From Brevinematales bacterium (GTDB lineage Bacteria; Spirochaetota; Brevinematia; Brevinematales; GWF1-51-8), in NCBI GenBank assembly GCA_013177895.1, contig JABLXV010000029.1, positions 1 to 54,905 on the forward strand: 54,905 nucleotides of DNA. The letters are read 5' to 3'. Below the pieces are notes generated by a model. That model had not been told where the DNA came from, did no database searches, and was given only the letters and a program-made list of their open reading frames with translations. Below, in pieces: positions 50,073 to 54,905 of this stretch; within the stretch, counting starts at the first letter, position 1; every line of letters starts with the position of its first letter. The translations under genes were made by a program, and so were the position numbers.

Positions 50073-52574
50073 ATGAACTGGAAAGAATTTTACGGCCTCG
50101 CGCTGAACGGCATCGTATTCAGCGACGGCGCGATGGGAACGCTTTTACAGCAGATCGGGCTCACGTCCGACGAATGCCCCGAGATATGGAATGTCACGCA
50201 CGCCGAGGATATCTACGCTATCCATAAGCAGTATGTCGAATCCGGCTCCATGATGCTGACAACGAACACATTCGGGGGAAACCGTCTCAAGCTGTCGAAT
50301 TATAAATCCGCGGATCGCCTGAAGGAACTGAACGAGGCGGGAGTTCGTAACGCTAAACGCGCCGCGAACGGGAAGGCGATAGTCGCCGCATCGGTAGGCC
50401 CGACCGGGAAATTTATCGAGCCGCTCGGCGAATTATCATTCGACGAAATGGTCGAGATATACAAGGAACAGATAGAAGTGCTCGCGAACGCGGGCGCGGA
50501 TGCGATCGATTTCGAGACGCATGTCGACCTATTGGAACTCAAAGCCGCGATGATCGCATGCCGCGAGATATGCGACCTCCCGATGATCGCGAATATGACG
50601 TTCGACGCGGAGGGGCGCACGGTTACCGGGACACCGCCCGAAGCGGCATTCGCGATGATGGAAGCGCTCGGCGCGGCGGTTATCGGTACGAATTGCAGTA
50701 CCGGGCCCGACAAGATGGCGGAAATTATCGCACGCACGCGCGGGCTTTTCGATATCCCGATGATCGCGCAGGCGAACGCCGGGATGCCGCATATCCACGA
50801 GGGAAAGACCGTTTTCGACGAGACGCCGGATTCCTTCTCGGGCAAAGCGGTCAAGATGATCGACCTCAAGGATATCGGCGGTGCGAACATTATCGGCGGA
50901 TGCTGCGGGACATCCCCGGAGCATATCGCGCGTATGATCGAGGAGATGAATTATACCGGGGTCAATGTGATCGGCGGATGCTGCGGCACCACGCCCGCGC
51001 ATATCGCGCAGTTGATCGAATCCTCGAAGGGAACGAAGATCAACCGCCGAGATATTGTCCGCAGGAATTTTTTAAAGATTTCATCGCGCTACCGGATAGT
51101 CCTGATGAACCATGACGAGCCGTTTGTCGTGATCGGCGAAAGGTTGAACCCCACCGCACGTAAGAAGCTCGCGGAGGATATCAGCAGCGGCGATTTCAGC
51201 ATGTTTAAGGACGAGGCGCTTGCCCAGGAACTCGCGGGAGCGGCGATTCTCGATATGAATATGGGGATTCCCGGGGCGGACGAACCCGCGCTGATTAAAA
51301 AGGGCGTCGAGATACTTTCGAATACAGTACAGGCTCCGTTCGCGATAGATACGTCCAATCCCGAAGCCGCGAGGATCGGGATGCGGCTTTACCCGGGCAA
51401 ACCGTTGCTGAACTCCATCAGCGCCGAGGCAGATCGTCTCGAACTCCTCAAGGATATAAAAAAGTACGGCGCGGCTTTTATCGCGCTCCCGATCGACGAG
51501 AACGGGATACCCGAGACCAGCGAGGGAAGAATCAAACTGATGCGGAAGATTATCGGCGAGGCGGAACGTCTCGGTATCGATAAGAAAAACATCATCGGAG
51601 ACCCCCTTGTCCTGACTGTGAGCGCGCAGCAGGCGGGCGCGAAGGTCACGCTCGAAACGATCCGCCGCTATAAGACCGAACTCGGCATTTATTCCTCGAT
51701 GGGGCTATCGAACATATCGTTCGGCCTGCCCGCGCGTGGAAATGTCAACCGGGCGTTCCTCAATATGGCGATCTCCGAGGGGCTGACCTCGGCGATTATG
51801 AACCCGTTGGATGCCGACCTGATGGGGCTCGTACGCGCGTCGGACGTCCTCCTAGCGAAGGATGCGAACTCCAAAGAATATATCCGTGCATACTCGGAGA
51901 CCGATAAACCGGGCGCGCCGCAGATGAAAACGGACGCGAAGCCGGAGAGCGCTCCCGCGACTATAGGCGAAAAGATGTACGACGCGATACTGAAAGGCAA
52001 CAAGGGCGGGATACTCCCGCTGATCGAGCAGGCGCTCGCTGAGAAAATGTCCGCGATCGAGATACTTGATAATCACCTGATAGCGGCGATCAATAAAGTC
52101 GGCGAACTGTACGAGAAACGTTTCTACTTTTTACCCCAGTTGATGATGTCCGCCGAGGCGATGAAGGCGGCGTTCGTAAGGCTCGAACCGCTGTTGAAGG
52201 CGGAGTCGCAGGAACCGAAGGGCACAATCGTGATCGCGACGGTGAAGGGGGATGTGCACGATATCGGTAAAAACATAGTGATCATCATGCTCCAGAATAA
52301 AGGGTTTCAGGTGATCGACTTAGGTAAGGATATCGCGAACGATGAGATAGTGCGGAAGGCGAAAGAGGTGGAGGCGGATATCGTAGGCCTTTCCGCGTTG
52401 ATGACGACTACTATGCCGCGGATGGAGGAGTTTATGAAACTCGCGTCGGGCGAGAAGTTCCGTGTCATGGTAGGAGGGGCGGCGGTCACTCCGGGATATG
52501 CCGGTGAGATAGGGGCATACTATGCCGCCGACGCGGTCAATGCGGTAAAACTGGCCGAAAAAATGATGGGATGA
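50073..52574 (+). CDS. metH: Cobalamin-dependent methionine synthase lacking the activation domain
   Basis: The 833-residue enzyme makes methionine from homocysteine and methyltetrahydrofolate through cobalamin. Order of domains: homocysteine-binding (about 1-310) with zinc cysteines in 'IGTNCSTGP' and 'GGCCGT'; pterin-binding (about 345-615, 'FVVIGERLNPT', 'GDPLVLTVS'); cobalamin-binding cap and Rossmann domain (about 635-833) with the histidine ligand in 'GDVHDIGKNIV'. The C-terminal SAM-dependent reactivation domain of E. coli MetH is absent, as in some other bacteria. Oddly, the 'IGGCCGTxPxHIA' zinc segment occurs twice (about residues 273-285 and 299-311), a tandem duplication of about 26 residues. 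Confidence 0.92.
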   Translation: MNWKEFYGLALNGIVFSDGAMGTLLQQIGLTSDECPEIWNVTHAEDIYAIHKQYVESGSMMLTTNTFGGNRLKLSNYKSADRLKELNEAGVRNAKRAANGKAIVAASVGPTGKFIEPLGELSFDEMVEIYKEQIEVLANAGADAIDFETHVDLLELKAAMIACREICDLPMIANMTFDAEGRTVTGTPPEAAFAMMEALGAAVIGTNCSTGPDKMAEIIARTRGLFDIPMIAQANAGMPHIHEGKTVFDETPDSFSGKAVKMIDLKDIGGANIIGGCCGTSPEHIARMIEEMNYTGVNVIGGCCGTTPAHIAQLIESSKGTKINRRDIVRRNFLKISSRYRIVLMNHDEPFVVIGERLNPTARKKLAEDISSGDFSMFKDEALAQELAGAAILDMNMGIPGADEPALIKKGVEILSNTVQAPFAIDTSNPEAARIGMRLYPGKPLLNSISAEADRLELLKDIKKYGAAFIALPIDENGIPETSEGRIKLMRKIIGEAERLGIDKKNIIGDPLVLTVSAQQAGAKVTLETIRRYKTELGIYSSMGLSNISFGLPARGNVNRAFLNMAISEGLTSAIMNPLDADLMGLVRASDVLLAKDANSKEYIRAYSETDKPGAPQMKTDAKPESAPATIGEKMYDAILKGNKGGILPLIEQALAEKMSAIEILDNHLIAAINKVGELYEKRFYFLPQLMMSAEAMKAAFVRLEPLLKAESQEPKGTIVIATVKGDVHDIGKNIVIIMLQNKGFQVIDLGKDIANDEIVRKAKEVEADIVGLSALMTTTMPRMEEFMKLASGEKFRVMVGGAAVTPGYAGEIGAYYAADAVNAVKLAEKMMG

Positions 52575-52578
52575 CGGG

Positions 52579-53079
52579 ATGTTCCACCTGGTAAAAAAGT
52601 ATTCCAACAGGAAAATGTACGATACGTGCGGCAAGAAATTCATCAAGCTCGAGGAACTGATACAGTTTATTCTCGACCATGATGAAATAAGAATTGTCGA
52701 TAGCGATACGAATGTCGATATCACGGGGCTTGAGGTATCGAAGGCCATCGTGCGCTATATGAACGACGGCAACGCGGTTCCGGAAAGTTTGACGCTCCTT
52801 TTACGGGATATTTCCGAGCGGCGCAACGAACAGCCCCCCGTACCCCGCGGAAAGTTCGGGAAGTACGAACAATCCGCCGAGTCCGATAACGAGGTTCTTT
52901 CCTACGTACCCGCCGAGATCCGTCTGCTGAATAAGTCGATGGAATATCTCCACGGCGCGATCCATATCCTCAAGGACGAAAATCCCTATAACGCGAAACT
53001 GCACGACGAGCTTTATGTGACATTCAAGGAGTTCGACCGGAAACTGACCGAATTAAAAAAGCGGTACAGAATCAGCTAA
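52579..53079 (+). CDS. PhaR-like (PHA accumulation regulator) DNA-binding protein
   Basis: The N-terminal 60 residues match the PhaR DNA-binding domain: 'LVKKYSNRKMYDTCGKKFIKLEELIQFI' and 'IRIVDSDTNVDITGLEVSKAIV' follow the family's 'IKKYxNRRLYDT...YITLEDL..D..TGEDIT' pattern. The C-terminal 100 residues are charged, with a proline-rich patch and a coiled coil, unlike the PHA-granule-binding part of the classical proteins. In many bacteria this family represses polyhydroxyalkanoate genes; no such genes are seen here. It starts 4 bases after metH, so it is co-transcribed with it. Its target is unknown. Confidence 0.78.
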   Translation: MFHLVKKYSNRKMYDTCGKKFIKLEELIQFILDHDEIRIVDSDTNVDITGLEVSKAIVRYMNDGNAVPESLTLLLRDISERRNEQPPVPRGKFGKYEQSAESDNEVLSYVPAEIRLLNKSMEYLHGAIHILKDENPYNAKLHDELYVTFKEFDRKLTELKKRYRIS

Positions 53080-53125
53080 TTCCTTTTTCTGCCGATAATC
53101 AAACAGATTAAACCGGGAGAGGAAT

Positions 53126-53719
53126 ATGCTGAGAAATATCCTTTTTTTTGGCATGATAGGGCTTTTTATCCTGATGGTGCAGTTCTTTAAAATCACCGAC
53201 GTCCGCGGCGTAAGCTGGGGAATGAATCCCTACGAGATTAAAAAAGCCGAAAAAGCGCAGTTTATCCCATACTTCGTCCAGAACTTCGACTATTTTTCAT
53301 CGACGAATTACTTCGACGGAAAAGAGCGGATCGCGTTTATGGACAATTTGTACGGCTACGATATTCTGGTTACCTACGCGTTCGAGAGCAATCAGTTGAC
53401 ATCCCTTGTCTACCAGATCACCAATGTTTACCATCATGACGAAGTGCTCGATCATTTCCGGATCGTCAAGGAAAAACTACAGAAGGATTACGGCGAACCG
53501 GACAGTGTTATCGGTAACGAGATCATGCACTGGAAAACCCTCAATCTCGAGGTAACCCTGCTCTATGTCGATACGTTCAACCGCAGTACGATTATGATTA
53601 AATTCGCGCCGCCGTCGGATGAAACACTAGCCGAGAAATACCAGAAAGCCGCGTTGGAATATCCCACCAATCAGGCGAAATTATTCATCGATACCCCTTC
53701 GGACATGGGCGCATTATAG
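53126..53719 (+). CDS. Small membrane-anchored or exported protein of unknown function
   Basis: The 197-residue protein has a signal anchor (about 3-21, 'NILFFGMIGLFILMVQFF'), then 'GVSWGMNPYEIKKAE' and 'IVKEKLQKDYGEPD..GNEIMHW', which follow a pattern common in bacterial exported proteins that begin with a 'GVxWGMxxxEV' stretch. The central strands have many Tyr and Asn. No named family is assigned. It starts behind GGGAGAGGA, 46 bases after the PhaR-like gene and 3 before the GNAT gene. Confidence 0.6.
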   Translation: MLRNILFFGMIGLFILMVQFFKITDVRGVSWGMNPYEIKKAEKAQFIPYFVQNFDYFSSTNYFDGKERIAFMDNLYGYDILVTYAFESNQLTSLVYQITNVYHHDEVLDHFRIVKEKLQKDYGEPDSVIGNEIMHWKTLNLEVTLLYVDTFNRSTIMIKFAPPSDETLAEKYQKAALEYPTNQAKLFIDTPSDMGAL

Positions 53720-53722
53720 CCT

Positions 53723-54688
53723 ATGACTATCCGGCAGTCTGAAGAAAAAGATATCCCGCGTCTTATCGAGCTCTCCTTTTTGTTCGACTACTCGCCGTTC
53801 ACCATCGATAAAAAATTCAGGGCGTTGTCGCCCGATTTTTACCCGACCTTCGCGGACGATATGATCCGTAAAAAGTCGTCCGTCAATATTGTCGCCGAGG
53901 GCGACGAGGGAATTATCGGGTATATTACAGTCGGGATGAACGAAGCGCTGTCGAAGGCAATCGGGAAAAAAATCGGGAATATTTATCTGCTTTCAGTCGA
54001 ACCGACATACCGGGATAAGGGAATCGGGCGATTCCTGGTGGAGAAGGGGTGCGGCGTACTTTACACTTACGGCGCGGACCTTGTTACCGTCGGTACAGAC
54101 CTGTACAATATTCCCGCTATCCACGTGTACGAGTCCAACGGTTTCAGGAGCGCGATGTTCTGGCATATTTACCGCTATTATCCCGATACTCCGCGCGATC
54201 CCACCCTCGTATCGGATAAAATCGATTTAATCAGTATGCACGGCCTGAACCAGTACCTCCCGTACCTTGAGCGTCCGGTGTCGTTGCTCCGCGACAGAAA
54301 GATTTCGCAGGAACGCCTGATGGGGTATATCTCCGAACAGTTCCTCAAGAAATCGATAGGGGAGAACGAGACAGTTCTCGAGTACCGCGATAACGGGCGT
54401 TCGATGGGAATGATTCATCTCAGTATCGATAAACTATCGATGAGCACCCTGAATGTGAGTACTCCCGTGTATAAGATAGCCGACCTGATTGTGATGGACG
54501 AGAATACCGGCATGGAAATCGGTGAAAAGTTACTGGAGGATATTCAGAACCGGATGGGGGAATACCTGATGTTGGAAATGTGGGTGGAGCCGTCGCAGAC
54601 CCGGTTGATCGAATCGCTTGAAAAGACGGGATTCCACCTTTGTTACTCCGGCGTCAGCCTGCATCGATGGAAACGGGAATCCTTATAA
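53723..54688 (+). CDS. GNAT-family acetyltransferase with a second degenerate domain
   Basis: The 321-residue protein has an N-terminal GNAT domain at about 1-150: 'IGYITVGMNEALSKA', 'IYLLSVEPTYRDKGIGRFLVEKG' (acetyl-CoA pyrophosphate loop R-x-x-G-I-G), and 'IPAIHVYESNGFRSAM'. A second half (about 165-321) also looks GNAT-like, with 'DLIVMDENTGMEIGEKLLEDI' and 'LIESLEKTGFHLCYS', but lacks the glycine-rich loop. The substrate is unknown. It lies 3 bases after the previous gene, probably in the same unit. Confidence 0.82.
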   Translation: MTIRQSEEKDIPRLIELSFLFDYSPFTIDKKFRALSPDFYPTFADDMIRKKSSVNIVAEGDEGIIGYITVGMNEALSKAIGKKIGNIYLLSVEPTYRDKGIGRFLVEKGCGVLYTYGADLVTVGTDLYNIPAIHVYESNGFRSAMFWHIYRYYPDTPRDPTLVSDKIDLISMHGLNQYLPYLERPVSLLRDRKISQERLMGYISEQFLKKSIGENETVLEYRDNGRSMGMIHLSIDKLSMSTLNVSTPVYKIADLIVMDENTGMEIGEKLLEDIQNRMGEYLMLEMWVEPSQTRLIESLEKTGFHLCYSGVSLHRWKRESL

Positions 54689-54905
54689 GGGAAGTTCTAA
54701 CAACTCTCCCAGAGATAACAAAATCACCTGTTCTTTCTTTCCCCCTCCGGCAAGTCCTTCGGGGACAGGCTGCGAACCCAGAAAGATGATATGATAAAAG
54801 ACCGGTGAGAAAATCCTTTTCTAATTCTGAATAATCAAATTGAGATAGAAAAGGAGTAGATAGGTTATAGGTTGGCCGCTTTCTTAGGGCAAATGACCCT
54901 GACAG
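54689..54905. other. Non-coding end of the window
   Basis: No gene is seen. A 10-bp inverted repeat, TCCTTTTCTA (54814-54823) and TAGAAAAGGA (54846-54855), is separated by 22 bases. A stretch with CCGGCAAGTCCTTCGGGGACAGG resembles the genome's GTCATT-type dispersed repeats only loosely. The gene that ought to follow lies beyond the window. Confidence 0.4.

Overview
The window reads as chromosomal DNA of a diderm (Gram-negative) bacterium with a mixed but moderate GC content. Several features point to an outer membrane: type II secretion pseudopilins, an MCE/Mla-type lipid transport set, several predicted outer-membrane barrels, and many short lipoproteins with spirochaete-like lipoboxes (..SCS, ..SCG). 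Together with a two-domain cyclic-nucleotide-binding protein and an M18 aminopeptidase, these make a Spirochaetota-like lineage the best guess. That placement is inference and is not proven by any single gene. The bulk of the window is core genome. No intact prophage, insertion sequence or CRISPR array is visible.

Layout. 1-4040: leftward type II secretion/pilus-type operon (gspG, gspI-like, gspJ-like, a PilM-PilN fusion, PilO-like, PilP/GspC-like). 4.1-6.6 kb: two DUF2207 proteins, one lacking the membrane half. 6.6-7.4 kb: a small accessory patch (a DUF6157-like fragment, a RidA-family protein, a 35-residue membrane peptide). 7.5-8.2 kb: tmRNA (tag ANESYALAA) and a TPR-like ORF, leftward. 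8.4-11.3 kb: glyA, a double cNMP-binding-domain protein, a GGCT-like protein, then a 5'-truncated M15-like peptidase remnant. 11.6-18.3 kb: envelope proteins (secreted proteins, barrels, three short lipoproteins) and a PHP phosphoesterase. 18.7-23.0 kb: secA, a flavodoxin-fold oxidoreductase, purM. 23.3-27.4 kb: the rpsF-ssb-rpsR-DUF2232-rplI-dnaB replication/ribosome operon, with a perfect consensus promoter and a leader resembling the S6:S18 autoregulatory RNA. 27.4-31.8 kb: mlaE-mlaF-mlaD, a rhomboid protease and a DegT aminotransferase. 31.8-35.5 kb: two tandem CNNM/CorC-type proteins and an RlmD/TrmA-type RNA methyltransferase. 35.8-38.0 kb, leftward: a PpiD/SurA-like chaperone and a MotA/TolQ/ExbB protein. 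38.2-39.0 kb: tRNA-Ser(UGA) and an XRE/S24-like regulator. 39.1-40.3 kb, leftward: ribBA broken by an exact 7-bp tandem duplication. 40.4-54.7 kb: M18 aminopeptidase, lipoprotein, radical SAM protein, UvrD/PcrA helicase, gltX, a predicted barrel, prfB (programmed +1 frameshift), galU, metH, a PhaR-type regulator, a small membrane-anchored protein and a GNAT protein.

The points most worth a second look are: the split ribBA; two 63-bp elements with conserved ends and variable cores, each abutting the stop codon of a leftward gene at a convergent junction; a tandem duplication of the zinc-ligand GGCCGT segment inside MetH; bS18 with an acidic N-terminal extension of about 75 residues behind an S6:S18-type leader; and an S24-like repressor that seems to have lost both catalytic residues. 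Promoters with a 17-bp spacer were found by eye in front of many units and share a common sigma70-like pattern.
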